Below are positions 9,659 through 19,952 of a stretch of 64,000 bases of DNA, piece after piece. The first letter of the stretch is position 1, and each line of letters opens with the position of its first letter. Source of the DNA: Bactericera cockerelli (taxonomy: Eukaryota; Arthropoda; Insecta; Hemiptera; Triozidae); the NCBI GenBank assembly GCA_024516035.1, contig CM044961.1, forward strand, positions 4,887,022-4,951,021, given 5' to 3'. Made by a program: the position numbers and the translations under genes. The notes below the pieces were generated by a model. That model ran no database searches. It saw nothing but the letters and a program-made list of their open reading frames with translations, and was not told where the DNA came from.

Positions 9659-12600
9659 GTGAGTATGTAAATAATTTAATGACTAGGTATATACCTACTG
9701 TCTAAATTCAACATTGTAACATAATTTATATGATATAATCATAATTATTGTGGGTTTCACAGTATGATAAGTTCTTTGTTTTTAACCATCCAGAAATCAT
9801 GTTGTTGTTGGAGGAGGGAATGATGGTCTCTAGCCAATTTTTTTTCTTCAAAATTGGCTTGTCCCAAACCATATATTTTTATGTGTGGTCAACCATTGTT
9901 AGAACTTGGACATTTTCTTCATAAGCCATTAAACCCTTATGAATCTGCAATCTAGCCTGGCTTGTTAGGGTTGGCTAGTCAGTTCTCTGGTTATAGTCCT
10001 TTAGTGAGATACTGGTCTTCTCCCTGTTTAACCTCCCCCAGCCAGAAATTGTGTTGTAATGACATGAGCTACACCAAATTGTTATAATGGTCTCCAATAG
10101 CCAAATTATAGAACAGGATTAAGGTTAAGATAAGCCAGACCCTCCCTTATAATCAGAAATTCAACCAATCACAGCACACTATATGCCAGGGGTGCCCAAC
10201 CTTTACAGAAGAAGATCTACTATAAGGTCTCAGATAATCAACATGATTGAGCCCCCCCCCCCCAAGGTTTCTTAATACCTCCAGGTACCTTCCCTTCTAA
10301 ATTTCAATTTCTCCTCTTTTCTATTTTCTCCTTTTAATTCTCATGAGTTAAGGAAGGAGATCTCAAATTTGAGATATAAACCAGTTAACCTTGTTCACAA
10401 ATTAATGTACAACTAAAAACAATGTCACTAACTAGATTAATATCTGTCCCAGGAAGATGAAGAACCACTAGAGCCAGATGAACTCCCCGAGCACCTGAGA
10501 CCTGCACCCCCTATAGACCTCAGTCAAGTAAGCGAACAACAAATACATTACTAGCAATTTTATCTGTGTACAAGAAGTATTTTTTAAGATAAAAAATAAT
10601 CAACTTTTAACCATGAGCTCTTACTCATACATGAAGGAATGAAAATCAAATAGTTTCCCAGATTAAAAAAGAAAAGAAAAAAAATCAAATAGAAAGAAGG
10701 TTGACCCAGCATCTAAGTACCTTGAATGAACCCTGGTACCATTAGGTAAAATAATCTAACCATGTTATGAAATGCAATAGTATGATTGTGTGTGTATGCA
10801 TAAAATAATAATAAAATAAATGTTAGTGACCTCAACAGAGTCACAAATATTGTCCACATCAAGGTGTAGATACAAGGGCAAAGGATGCTCCTTTTTGGGC
10901 TCCTACTAATAGCCAAGACACTCGATCCAAGACCCTGGTACCTACAGCTTGATATAGATGATTTTCAGGACTCTGTTGAGGCCACTTGCATTTAATAACA
11001 TGTTTGGATTAATTTGTAACCAGCTACAGCTGTGGGGTGTGATGGTATCCACCCAAATTAAGTGGAGAAGTTGGCTTGTTCTAAACCACATATTTCTTTG
11101 TGCAATCAACCATCATGAAACTTGCAGTAATTCCTTTCCAGCTATTAAACCCTTGGAAAACTGCTTCCAAAGTATAAGGCTCTGTTGTGTTTGGACACTT
11201 ACATCTTAAATCTTCACACACTTTTAGAACCATACCATGACACATGGTGCTAGTGGTTACCAGGTAAATTGAAAATATTTTCAAACAAACTGTACAAATA
11301 TGGAGTTGAAAAGTCACACTTTTATCTTTTATTTTATAGTACCAATTTCATTGTCTTGATAATAAACCTATTTTAATTGTTTAAGATAAAAAAAATCAAC
11401 CAAATAGAATTTTCCGTCACTTTTGGATACATTTGGTACTCTTTTCCCCATTACTGAAACAGCAAAGCATCTTGGTGTTTATTCTTTTTCACTGCAGTTT
11501 TTCTCAAACCTAATGGAATATTCTGTTTTTTTCTTCAGTTCCAAAACAATCCTGACCCTGAATCTATGCTGAAGTTGTCCAAGAAGGGAAGAACGTTGAT
11601 GGCATTTGTGAGTGTGGATGGAAATCCTACTCGAGAAGAAGCTGAAAGCATAAGCAAACTGTGGCAAACCAGTTTGTTCAATAATCATATTCAAGCAGAA
11701 AGGTTTGTGTTGTTTGTTTGTTTTTTTTTTTTCAATGAATATTATGTTTTAAAGCAGCAGGGACTGTCCACACAACAATCTGTAGTTTCCCTGGTATCTT
11801 TAGGTAGCTTGTGATATCCAAACCTTTTTGTTTAGGGGTATCTTTATTAAGTAACAGTGCTCCTAACATTTTTTTGAAACTTACCAATCATTTTAATATT
11901 TCAGTAGATTGATGGGTCTGGAAGATTAGCAATTCCTGTTGTGTATGACTATCAGTAATCAAGTTAAGTACAACCGCCTCTTAAAAATACCCATCACTTA
12001 GTAAAAAAGTTTTTTTTTATGGCTTTAATTGGCAGGAAGAAGATCACCCTCCTTACAGAAAGACAGGTGTTAAGAATACACCTGCTTAGACCCAAAAAGT
12101 CTAATTTACCCGAAAACCAGACATTATTGATACATTTCTTTCTCTTTTCTTCTCAGGTATATGGTAGAAGACTCACGGGCCATATTTCTGTTCAAAGACG
12201 GGGCCCAAGCTTGGGATGCCAAGGATTTCCTGGTGCAACAGGAGAGATGTAAATCAGTCACTATCGAAAACAAAACCTATCCGGGCTTGAAAACACAAGA
12301 GGTGAGTTTACAAAAATGATATCATAGACAAAAAAAGTCTAATACAGTTGTTCCTCTGGACATTAAAGAACTCAAGGTAACGATTTTATATCTCTTAAAT
12401 TCAGAATTCTCTTAGAAAGAGTTTATTTCTCATATAGATACCTTTGTTGGTTTTGTGTTACAAATGTAGAGCTTTTTTAGTATATGTAGGTAACAAAATT
12501 TAGTACACATTATACACCAGTTCTTGCTAGATCACTGAAGTTAAGCAACGTCCAGCGAGGTCAGAACTTGGTTACTCAAATTCAAATCCTCGTGATGATG

Positions 12601-13445
12601 GCTAGTCCCGGCCCAACCCAGACTGGGTGAAACCATCCGTCATGTCCGAATAAATACCCAGATAAATTGAGAGGGTCGAGTCTAAAAAATGGTTAGATCA
12701 TTTGGGGGAAAAAAAAAAAAAAAAAATGAATTAATTAAGACGTGCTTTGTTATAAACTCTTGGCTTAATGGGACTACGTGTCTTGCGCTGGCAGTAAAAA
12801 AAGTGCGCTGTGATTGGTTGAAACACTGACTTGGTAGATGGTGTGGCTTATCTTTGTTGTAATCCTATTGAATATTTTTAAAGAGATGTGATAAACATAA
12901 GTAATATTGTGAGTTTTTTTTTTTTTTTTTTTTACTTTTTTATACTAAATTACCGAATTCTAATAATCAAAAACGAAAATTATTATAATATACAAATAAA
13001 ATACATTTTTTTGTAATTATTGTGTTCGTTTTTGTAAAATAAATAAGTATTTTTCAATTTCAATTTTTTTTTTTTCGGGTTTACCGTCGCTTTCAACTGC
13101 ATGGTCATATCAGGACGGGGGTGTTACCCTCCATTTGCAGAAAACTTACAAACCTGCTAACTACATTAACCTCACCCAGCATGGGTTAGACCGGAATGCC
13201 CAGCATCACGATTTATTAATATTTTATAATATTGTGAGTTGATACACACACCATCGACCAGTAATTTCAGTTTCTAATTCCTATATTTTCTAATATCCTA
13301 TATAAAAGAGACCAGTAATTTCACCTATTTCAGTTTCTAATTCCTAGATTTTCTCTCCCCCCAGGCTGAAACTCCTGAAGACATCCAGTCTGCTCAGTAC
13401 AGTAAGACTACAGTGGAGAAGGTTTCACCTCACGAAGAACTATAA
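9488..13445 (+). CDS. MESD: MESD (boca) LDL-receptor chaperone, five coding exons
   Basis: Joining exons 9488-9658, 10453-10527, 11539-11702, 12157-12301 and 13365-13445 gives 211 residues, all with GT-AG introns and compatible phases. The protein has a hydrophobic N-terminus (about residues 8-23, signal peptide), then a charged segment and the MESD domain: WAKKDLSFYSDADLERLFDQ, LPEHLRP, LSKKGRTLMAFVSV, LWQTSLFNNHIQAERYMV, AIFLFKDG, AWDAKDFL. It ends HEEL, a KDEL-type ER retrieval signal. In animals MESD/boca folds and escorts LDL-receptor-family proteins (LRP5/6-arrow, yolk receptors) through the ER, so Wnt signalling and lipoprotein uptake depend on it. The wording is closer to insect boca than to vertebrate MESD. 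The start is the only ATG giving a signal peptide. Introns hold SINE-type repeats but all exons look intact. Confidence 0.93.
9659..10452 (+). other. MESD intron 1 with repeats J and K
   Basis: Holds repeat J at about 9795-10060 (ggtctctagccaatt, aaccatatatttttatgtgt, ctagcctggcttgttaggg) and a piece of repeat K at 10100-10150 (aggattaaggttaagataag). A C14 run lies at about 10248-10262. The acceptor is CCCAG at 10448-10452. Confidence 0.75.
10453..10527 (+). CDS. MESD: MESD coding exon 2
   Basis: 25 codons, phase 0 at both ends: EDEEPLEPDELPEHLRPAPP then IDLSQ. The acidic DEEPLEPDELPEHLRP string is a hallmark of arthropod boca proteins. Donor CAA|GTAAGC. Confidence 0.9.
10528..11538 (+). other. 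MESD intron 2 with repeat J
   Basis: A second repeat J copy lies at about 11010-11165 (gtaaccagctacagctgtgg, gttggcttgttctaaaccac, atttctttgtgcaatcaacc). The frames predicted here are non-coding. Acceptor TTCTTCAG at 11531-11538. Confidence 0.75.
11539..11702 (+). CDS. MESD: MESD coding exon 3
   Basis: Encodes FQNNPDPESMLKLSKKGRTL through NNHIQAE plus two bases of an arginine codon (phase 2), the most conserved thioredoxin-like half of the domain. Donor AG|GTTTGT. Confidence 0.92.
12157..12301 (+). CDS. MESD: MESD coding exon 4
   Basis: Completes the split arginine (AG|G), then YMVEDSRAIFLFKDGAQAWD through the C-terminal NKTYPGLKTQE. Acceptor TTCTCAG, donor GAG|GTGAGT. Intron 3 (11703-12156) has no recognised repeat. 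Confidence 0.92.
12302..13364 (+). other. MESD intron 4 with 5S-SINE pieces
   Basis: 12505-12640 (+) is a 5S-SINE: 'gatcactgaagttaagcaac', 'gtccagcgaggtcagaactt', then the core 'cccagactgggtg'. 13068-13215 (-) is a second one with only tail and core. Between them are T-runs at 12918-12933 and 13066-13076 and a repeat K-like stretch at 12740-12850. Acceptor CCCCCCAG at 13357-13364. Confidence 0.75.
13365..13445 (+). CDS. MESD: MESD last coding exon, HEEL end
   Basis: 26 codons plus TAA. Serine/glutamate-rich tail AETPEDIQSAQYSKTTVEKV ending SPHEEL. The last four residues fit the ER retrieval motif. Confidence 0.88.
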   Translation, partial: AETPEDIQSAQYSKTTVEKVSPHEEL

Positions 13446-14504
13446 GCTTTCTAGAAGCTATCAGAAGGTATTCTGTAAGCTGTTAGAAGTTTCAAGGTTT
13501 CTGTAAGCTGTGAAAAATACCAAGCAAACAAGAACTATAATCAAACTCTCAGAAATCTTGCAATGACAGTTATACGAGGAATTTTTGCATAGAGCAATTC
13601 CATTTTGCAAAATTTATGAATCAACTACCTACTCTACTATCTTAAAGGCAAATAGAATTTTGGAGTTTCTTCAGTTTTAAGGAACTTACTGTTTTGGCAG
13701 TTTTTCTTTGAGCTCATTCATCCTGCTGTTGATAAACATAGTATTGAATTCCATAGCTTAATTATTGTGCTTTTTAAGCTATTTCCTTGATCAGGAAATT
13801 TAGATAATTTTGATATTTCATTTTTTGTTTGATTCTTTTCTTTTTGTTTTGGGTTTGTATTTTTTATATCATTTTATTTATAGTTTTCTTATTATTCTGT
13901 ACATATTTACTATTTTTGTTTAAATTGCCTATCTGAAAGTTTTTTGAACGATCATTTATCTCTGGTATATTAATTATTTCTAATATTAGAAATCGGAAGT
14001 ATTGTGTTTTTTGCCTTTTTTTACTAGCTCAAAAGTACTATTGGGGGTGTATCTGTATTATTTTTCAATATTTTTTTTTTTTTTTTTTAATACTTTATTT
14101 CTCCCTCTATATTAGAGGTTCAAAACTAACTAACCTACATAATTATCATGTAAAAAAGAAATTCTCAGAAAGCTAATAATTTCTCAATGAAATTTTCCCT
14201 AAACCCTTGAAAAGTTCACGTTAAGTTTCTTAGTTTAAAGTTGCCTAACCAAGCTAGTCTGAAAAAATCAGTTTAAACAGAATTGAATTTAAAATAAAGA
14301 TAAAAAAACACTTGGAGCAAACTTAAATTTATAAAAAAAAACCCTCACTTTGAACTAAACACTATAACAAAACAAGCCAAGTTTCGAATGGGTGTTCATC
14401 ATTGGAGTGACATCAAAAATAACAGTCGTATTTGGGACTCGAATCACCAACCTTGAAGTTGTGAGTCAGACCTTATTTTTTAATCGAACTAAAAACCCAC
14501 ATTA
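13446..14504 (+). other. MESD 3' UTR and following spacer
   Basis: Just after the stop are three near-repeats of 'agaagctatcagaagg/tgtaagctgttagaag' (13452-13515). No clean AATAAA close by; the poly(A) site is not assigned. A repeat H palindrome is at 13974-14005 and a T18 run at 14070-14088. Confidence 0.45.
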
Positions 14505-14645
14505 AGACCCAAATTATGAGACAGGATTAGATTAAATAATCCTACACTATCCCTTAACACGCCCTCTGGTGTTAATTTCAACCAATCACAAAGAATATCA
14601 GCTGTCAAGTGATAGTAGCTTGGATTAACAAATCCTAGATATTTT
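14505..14645 (+). mobile_element. Repeat K, longest copy
   Basis: Runs 'aaattatgagacaggattag', 'taacacgccctctggtg', 'atttcaaccaatcacaaaga', 'atatcagctgtcaagtg', 'gcttggattaacaaatccta'. The same order recurs at 31110-31260. Type unknown, perhaps a MITE. Confidence 0.6.
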
Positions 14646-14932
14646 AATCCTGTTTATCGGAAGTATTTTTTTTTTTTTAATGCTTACACTTGCAATAATA
14701 CTATTGCATTTACGTGTATGACAGTTAAAATAATATTTATTCTGATATCTGAAGATAGTATAGTATAGTATAGTAGTGCTTAATTTAGATTGTCGGCTCG
14801 AGACAGGCAGTCCCATTATGCTAACAGTTTAATATAGCACCTCTTTCTTTATTGTATATTTTATACAGGATATTATAACTAGAAAAACATAATAACTAGA
14901 AGATAAACTCGGAAGTACCAATCATTTTCACC
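14646..14932 (+). promoter_or_regulatory. Upstream region of MFSD9-like gene
   Basis: Short AT-rich region with (ATAGT)n at about 14755-14775 and a TATA-rich stretch at 14852-14866. It must hold at least part of the 5' UTR. The start codon sits in a strong context (CACCATGG). Confidence 0.35.
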
Positions 14933-16645
14933 ATGGGTCTGACGCCGCACAAAATCTCCTTCATCTGTTTCCTGGACCTGTTCGCCGCTAGCCTCATAGT
15001 TCCCCTCATGAACAACTACCTGCGCGGGGAAATCCGCCTGTCCAATTTCTCCATCGGTCTCATTTCCTCCACCTTTTCCCTGCTGCAAATCGTCAGCGCC
15101 CCCACAGTTGGCTATCTGAGCGACTTGTGTGGCCGAAAGTCCATCCTGCTTTGCTGTCTACTCGTTTGCGTTTTCTCCTATCTCCTGCTTGGTCTTTTTC
15201 GCAACGTGTTTGTGATTGTGTTCGTGCGAGTTCTTCTAGGTCTGTTCAAACACACCCAAGTCATCTGCAAAGCCTACGTCAGCGATATTTGCGTCGACTC
15301 GTCCAAAGCGTACAGCCAACTCATGACGGTCACGTTTCTCGGTTTCTTCATAGGGCCGGCTCTCGGCGGACATATCATCACGTACGAGAACGGATTCATG
15401 ATTATCTGCTGCATTGCCGCGTGCGTGTTTCTCGTGAATTTCGTCTATTCGTATTGGGTTGTGACCGATGAGAGGCGGTCGTCATCGACGGGCGGATTAT
15501 CTGAAGGTGGGAAAACTTCGGGCGATGGAAAGCCAGGTAAATATTTACCCGGCGAAGAGAGGAGTCCGCTACTGGACGAAGAAACTGACGGAACATTAGG
15601 TAACAGTTGTTGTAATTCAAGTGAATCTGATGCTGAAACGCAAATATTCAGAGGTAAGTCTCACAAGAGAGACACGAGGAAATCCCAGAAAGAGTCACCT
15701 ACCGATCTCGGAACTTACGAGGATGATTCCCACAAAATTAGACACAAGAAGTCCAAAAAAGGTGAATCCAAGAAACTGCTTTCTACGAGTCGAAAATCCC
15801 ATAAAACTGATGCTGAAACCCCCGAAGAAGTGACACCCACTGTCTTTACTGTTCATGAGACGTTGGGAGATGATTCCCAAAAAACCAACAGCAGAGAATC
15901 TATTAAAGTAGCTACCGATGACAAACCCCACAAAAGCGTGTCCGAAGAGACCACACCAATCGCCGAAAAGACCACACCAATCGCCGAAAAGTCCACACCA
16001 ATCGGTGCTTCTCCCGACATTTCCAAGTCCACTTTCCTCTCCTACTGCAAGGAGACTTTCAACATCGAGTGGTCCCGCTACTCGGGCATCTTCCTCATCA
16101 AGTTCCTGTACGCCCTCTCCATGTCTCTTTTCTACAGCAACTACATATCCGTCCTGACGCACAATTTCGACTCCTCTTCACAGCTAACTGGCTACACCGT
16201 GTCCTTCCAGGGGCTCGTAGGGTCTTTCGCGAACATCTTCATAAGTTTGAAACACAGGGACAACTACACAAGCTTGTTCCTGAGCTTCTTTCTTCTCAGT
16301 GCGTCCGTTCTCGGGTTATACCTCTGCACGCACCTCTACGTCTTTGTCGTCTTGCTCATCCCTCTGAGTGTGAGCTCTAGTCTGATCCGCGTGCTGTGCA
16401 TCAACATCACGATGACCGCCAGTGACGCCAATCGGAACGGCAACATTAGCGGCATCTACAACAGTCTGACGTCGATTGCCAAAGTTGTGACGCCCCTGCT
16501 CGGTGGGTTAGTGAGTGATTGGGTGCAGGATAACTACAAGGTGACGTTCCTGGTGGCTTTTGTGTTCGCCCTCCTGGGGGTGATTGTGTCGGGGGTGGTT
16601 ACTCTGAGGGCGCCGCGTAGCGTTAAGGAAACTAAGACGGAGTGA
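14933..16645 (+). CDS. MFSD9: MFSD9-like major facilitator transporter, intronless
   Basis: 570 residues in one frame. The N half has six membrane segments (about 8-28, 38-58, 71-89, 91-110, 129-150, 154-176) with the MFS motif A at 60-70 (GYLSDLCGRKS) and the MFSD9-type GLFKHTQVICKAYVSDI at 103-119. A long hydrophilic, Ser/Lys/Glu-rich loop follows at 178-365 with the 7-residue repeat TTPIAEK/TTPIAEK/STPIGAS near 340-358. The C half (366-570) supplies six more segments and NGNISGIYNSLTSIAKVVTP near 502-521. MFSD9 is a proton-coupled-type orphan transporter; the substrate is unknown. Vertebrate MFSD9 is shorter and multi-exon. The lack of introns suggests a retrocopy or intron loss. The membrane parts are GC-rich at third positions; the loop is AT-richer, as for a young, loosely constrained insert. 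The MFSD10/14 families are less likely alternatives. Confidence 0.82.
   Translation: MGLTPHKISFICFLDLFAASLIVPLMNNYLRGEIRLSNFSIGLISSTFSLLQIVSAPTVGYLSDLCGRKSILLCCLLVCVFSYLLLGLFRNVFVIVFVRVLLGLFKHTQVICKAYVSDICVDSSKAYSQLMTVTFLGFFIGPALGGHIITYENGFMIICCIAACVFLVNFVYSYWVVTDERRSSSTGGLSEGGKTSGDGKPGKYLPGEERSPLLDEETDGTLGNSCCNSSESDAETQIFRGKSHKRDTRKSQKESPTDLGTYEDDSHKIRHKKSKKGESKKLLSTSRKSHKTDAETPEEVTPTVFTVHETLGDDSQKTNSRESIKVATDDKPHKSVSEETTPIAEKTTPIAEKSTPIGASPDISKSTFLSYCKETFNIEWSRYSGIFLIKFLYALSMSLFYSNYISVLTHNFDSSSQLTGYTVSFQGLVGSFANIFISLKHRDNYTSLFLSFFLLSASVLGLYLCTHLYVFVVLLIPLSVSSSLIRVLCINITMTASDANRNGNISGIYNSLTSIAKVVTPLLGGLVSDWVQDNYKVTFLVAFVFALLGVIVSGVVTLRAPRSVKETKTE
15950..16012 (+). repeat. 21-bp tandem repeat inside the transporter loop
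   Basis: Three in-frame copies of 'accacaccaatcgccgaaa' plus 'ag', encoding TTPIAEK units; the last copy diverges. In-frame expansion in the cytoplasmic loop, away from membrane segments. Confidence 0.85.
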
Positions 16646-17029
16646 ACTAGATTCGTAATTTTCCATACAAGTACTTACTCACTTACTTTCCGCGTCCATG
16701 ATAGTTGTGTGATGGTGGTGGGATTGTTGATGGGGGTATTGAAGATCCTGGACACCCAGAAGAAATGTTCTGAGCTCCTTGCATGTCCTTTGTGTAGTGT
16801 AAAGGTCTATTGTTTACAGTATTCAACGGTAAATTTGATATCAAGGATTTTCCAATATGTACGTATAAATTTCACTAGTGAAGATATTTCTTAAGAAACT
16901 GGAATTTATAAAGTCCGGAGCTTTAAAATTCTCTTTGAAAGCTGGCCCACACACGTGGGCAAAGCAGCCGATGCCAAGACGTGAAAACTCTTTTTGTATT
17001 TAAATACATTGTAATGTTTTTGTTGTTGT
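16646..17029 (+). other. MFSD9-like 3' region
   Basis: No repeat recognised. Contains no clear AATAAA; 'tatttaaatacattgtaatg' at 16998-17017 is the most AT-rich point. The small frame at 16709-16894 has no visible support. Confidence 0.4.
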
Positions 17030-17346
17030 AACCAGCTTGGCTACAAATAGGGGGAGTGATGGTCTCCAGCCAACTTAGGTTAGTGGAAAAGTTGACTCGT
17101 CCTGAACCACATATTTCTATGTGCGATAAACCAACTAGAGGTCTTTCTCTTATTGAGCCATGAAACCCTTGGGAATCTGCAAGCTAGCCTTGCTTGTTAG
17201 AGTTGGCTAGTCTGTTATCTGTTTATAGTCCTCGAGACTTTCGTCTTTTGCCTGTTTAACGTTCCCCATCGAATCGAAAAAAAAGGGATCGAACTCAAGA
17301 TCTCTGGACTACGGGCAGTAGTCACAACCGTTACGCCACGGAGGCA
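17030..17346 (+). mobile_element. Repeat J followed by SINE D head
   Basis: 17030-17270 is repeat J in its best form: 'gtaaccagcttggctacaa', 'gggagtgatggtctccagcc', 'cctgaaccacatatttctat', 'gagttggctagtctgttatc', 'cctgtttaacgttccccat'. 17282-17346 is a - strand SINE D head (gatcgaactcaagatctctg...acgccacggaggc). Confidence 0.7.
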
Positions 17347-17436
17347 TGTCCTGACTACTCACTCACCCTTCATAAAAACGACCATGACTACGATCTGATC
17401 CGATGTTTCGATTGTAAGGGTCCTCCTACCTTGGTC

Positions 17437-17610
17437 TGTCCCTGTAGCTCAGTGGTCAAGGCGTTGGTCTTTTAATCCAGACTTCCTGGGTCCGAATCCA
17501 GCCGATAGCCCGATACAACTCATTCTCCCTCTAGCCTCTTAGCCTTTCTACAGGAATAATGGGATTTATTATTAGTCTTAGTTAGGCAGTATAAATGAGG
17601 GCGATATTAT
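17437..17610 (+). mobile_element. SINE C
   Basis: 'gtccctgtagctcagtggtc' with 'gtcttttaatccagacttcc' and B box gggtccgaatcc; then 'aataatgggatttattatta' and 'ggcagtataaatgagggcga'. An internal piece of the body is deleted. Confidence 0.7.
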
Positions 17611-17665
17611 TAAATTTAAATTGTGATAATGCTATTACCTCTTGCTTCCTTGAGCTTCATGTGAC

Positions 17666-17731
17666 AATAAAACCTCTTCAATTTATACTCTAGAAGTCTA
17701 GAGAGTATAAAATGAAGAGATTTTATTGAGA
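17666..17731. repeat. 32-bp perfect-type hairpin
   Basis: 'caataaaacctcttcaattt' followed by 'atactctaga' is matched by the inverted copy 'tctagagagtataaaatgaa' and 'gagattttattg', with almost no loop. Not part of any family recognised here. Confidence 0.7.
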
Positions 17732-17817
17732 CAACTTGAAAAAGTAGTGAAGAACTACTCTTCTTTTTCTTTAGGCAAGTTGCCTTTTTATTATTATTAT
17801 TATTTTTTTTTTTTTTA

Positions 17818-18066
17818 AGTGGGGTTTAACGTCGCTTTCAACTGCCATGGTCATATCACGACGGGGGTTTTACCCTCCATTCGCAGGAAACTCACAAACC
17901 TGCTACTCACATTGACCTCACCCAGCCTGAGTGGGGCCGGGAAAAGCCAGCGTCACGAGAATTAGAATTTGAATGGTCACCCATCCAAGTCTTAACCTCG
18001 CTGGATGACGCTTAACTTCGGTGTTCTGAAGGGAACCGGTGTATTCAACATGCCATCGACGCTGGC
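17818..18066 (-). mobile_element. 5S-SINE, complete, long subfamily
   Basis: Best reference copy. On the - strand the head reads 'gccagcgtcgatggcatgtt', then 'aagttaagcgtcatccagcg', 'aagacttggatgggtgacca' (5S C box), 'cgtgacgctggc', the core 'ggccccactcaggctg...' and tail 'agttgaaagcgacgttaaac'. A T13 run at 17803-17815 (A-tail on the - strand) closes it. Confidence 0.85.
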
Positions 18067-18599
18067 TTTTTATTAATTTAATCCATCGTCTATTGCTGAT
18101 TTATGTTGTGTTTGAACTTGTAAGGGTTTGGTGGAAGTTTTTACGAGTATATGTTTAAGTTTTACACTTAATATTGTACAAAATAAAGAAAGTTATTTGA
18201 TGTTTAAACTAGTAACTGTTACTTGATGTTATTTAATTATCTCTTTCATTGCGCACCGTATAAAATACTTTTGAATTCTTACCAGCATTATTTGTTATTT
18301 TAGTAAAATTATGAACGTATTTTTGATATCTTATACGAAACACATGAAAGTGAAAAGATAAGAACAATTAGCGCTACTATCCCTGCACCTACAAGTCGCT
18401 AGTTCGATTCCCGCCCACAGCAAATATTTAGAGCAACCATTCATTTATTAAGGGTGGGCTGCTTTTTCCAATATCACAATCACCTTAATTGCTATGAAAA
18501 TTATTCATCATATTATGGATTCATAACATGAAATTATTTCATGCTATTAGTTTTTACTTATTCTTACTATTTTTGTTTCCAATCTTCTTCTTCTTTTAC
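18067..18599. other. AT-rich spacer
   Basis: At 18395-18418 'gctagttcgattcccgccca' looks like the B-box end of another tRNA-headed SINE whose 5' part is lost. Otherwise nothing. Confidence 0.45.
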
Positions 18600-18940
18600 T
18601 CAGTCTTAGCCCGCTAAAGCAGGGTCGACGTTGTTCAACCTCATGGTTGAGTTTGGTTGGTTTTGGCACATTTCTTTACGGCTGGGCGCCCTTCCTAACG
18701 GCAACGATTCTATTTGATTTACCGTCCTGGATTAGGACGGAGGTTGTACCCTCCATTCGCTGGGAATCGTACCAGCTACCCACATTAACCTCACCCAGCC
18801 TGGGCAGGGCCGAAAATGCCAGTCTCACATGTACGGAGGGAACAGAAGTTTCTGTGTGAAAAGTCTGCTCCGACCGGGGATCGAACTCAGGATCTCTGGA
18901 CTACGGGCAGTAGTCAAAACCGTTACGCCACGGAGGCTGG
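18600..18940 (-). mobile_element. SINE D, full length with extended 3' part
   Basis: - strand order: head 'gcctccgtggcgtaacggtt', 'ctgcccgtagtccagagatc', B box GTTCGATCCCC, linker 'ttctgttccctccgtacatg', core 'ccctgcccaggctgggtgag', 'gtgggtagctggtacgattc', 'cccagcgaatggagggtac', then the 3' part through 'ggttgaacaacgtcgaccc'. Confidence 0.85.
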
Positions 18941-19284
18941 CTAATGTTTCTATTTGTTTCTAATCAACGATGTCTATTTACTCATGTTTAATTTATACAA
19001 AGAAATAATTTCATAATTTCTGGAGTAAATGCAAAACCATGATCTTTTCTTCAGATGTTCCTCCGACTAGGTGCCTATTCTTAATAACTGTAATTTTACT
19101 TTCTTAATTCTCTCTAATTGCATCGTTTGTCTTTTCATTTATCTATTTATTTTTTAAGTCCAACACCATCCAGCTGAGATCATCCACAATAGTTTCCATT
19201 ATATGCAGTCTGTGTCAAAGTGCTTGGATGGAAATATAATTTTGTTTACTTAAAAATAAACTTTTCATTTTCAAAAATATATTT
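18941..19284. other. AT-rich spacer
   Basis: No gene or known repeat seen. Confidence 0.5.
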
Positions 19285-19592
19285 TTTTAAAGATGAGTGT
19301 TTCACAGTCGTTTTTATTTCGTAGCCATGAAACAGGAACTACTGTAGACGCTTGTGGTCTGTGTTGTAGCCTGCCCATCCCGTAGTACCTATGCCTTCCC
19401 TCTGATGAGCGAGAAGTGACACAATACTTCCCGAATAGGTGCTGGGTCAACACGAGCGCACGGAAGGTATCCCTTACGAACAATTGTAACCATATTAAGA
19501 ATACAATTTTTTGTGGGCACGGGGGATCGAACCCGGGACCTTCCGCATGGCAAGCGAGTGCTTAACCACCGAGCTAATCGCGCGCGTATCTA
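19285..19592 (-). mobile_element. SINE G, complete, tRNA-Gly-like head
   Basis: On the - strand the head reads 'gcgattagctcggtggttaa', 'gcactcgcttgccatgcgga', 'ggtcccgggttcgatccccc'. The loop TTGCCAT carries GCC, as in tRNA-Gly, with good A and B boxes. The body follows: 'cgtgcgctcgtgttgaccca', 'acttctcgctcatcagaggg', 'ctacaacacagaccacaagc', 'tcatggctacgaaataaaa'. Confidence 0.8.
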
Positions 19593-19654
19593 TACGACTT
19601 TTTTTCTTTCCGACAGAGGGCCTCAACTACTTGCTTGCACTGAAATTTTACTTC

Positions 19655-19952
19655 CAATAAATTTCTAATATTAGAAATCGGACGTATTGTGTTCGTTTTT
19701 TTTTTTTTTTTTTTTTTTTTTGGGTTTCAACTTTATGGTCATATCACAATAGTTATCAGTGAAATGGCTCTTAAGACAATTTAGGACTCGGAGTTCCTGT
19801 CCAACAACAGTGATCATGTTTCCTCAGAGTTCAAGTTCAATGACCTAGGCAAGTTCATTGACCTAGGCAAGATCAACATTTTGCTGTCTATTTGCTGTCC
19901 ACCTCGTAATGACGTCAGGGCGCGCTTTCGCGGAACAGTTCAGGTAAGTTAC
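19655..19952. repeat. Repeat H, T-run, and a short direct repeat
   Basis: 19657-19690 is the repeat H palindrome (aatttctaatattagaaat). T24 at 19699-19722 is joined to a 5S-SINE tail scrap. At 19833-19870 'caatgacctaggcaag' and 'cattgacctaggcaag' form a direct repeat. Confidence 0.55.

Noticed and set aside
15402..16162. Long frames antisense or out of frame inside the MFSD9-like gene
   Set aside because: Shadows of a GC-rich coding region; they mirror its codon pattern.
17950..18066. A genuine 5S rRNA gene
   Set aside because: Only parts match 5S rRNA; a core domain and A-rich tail follow, and many dispersed copies exist. It is a SINE head.
19395..19425. Second hammerhead (ctctgatgagcgagaag)
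   Set aside because: Has CTGATGAG but no GAAA after a helix II and no cleavage strand. It is the body of SINE G.
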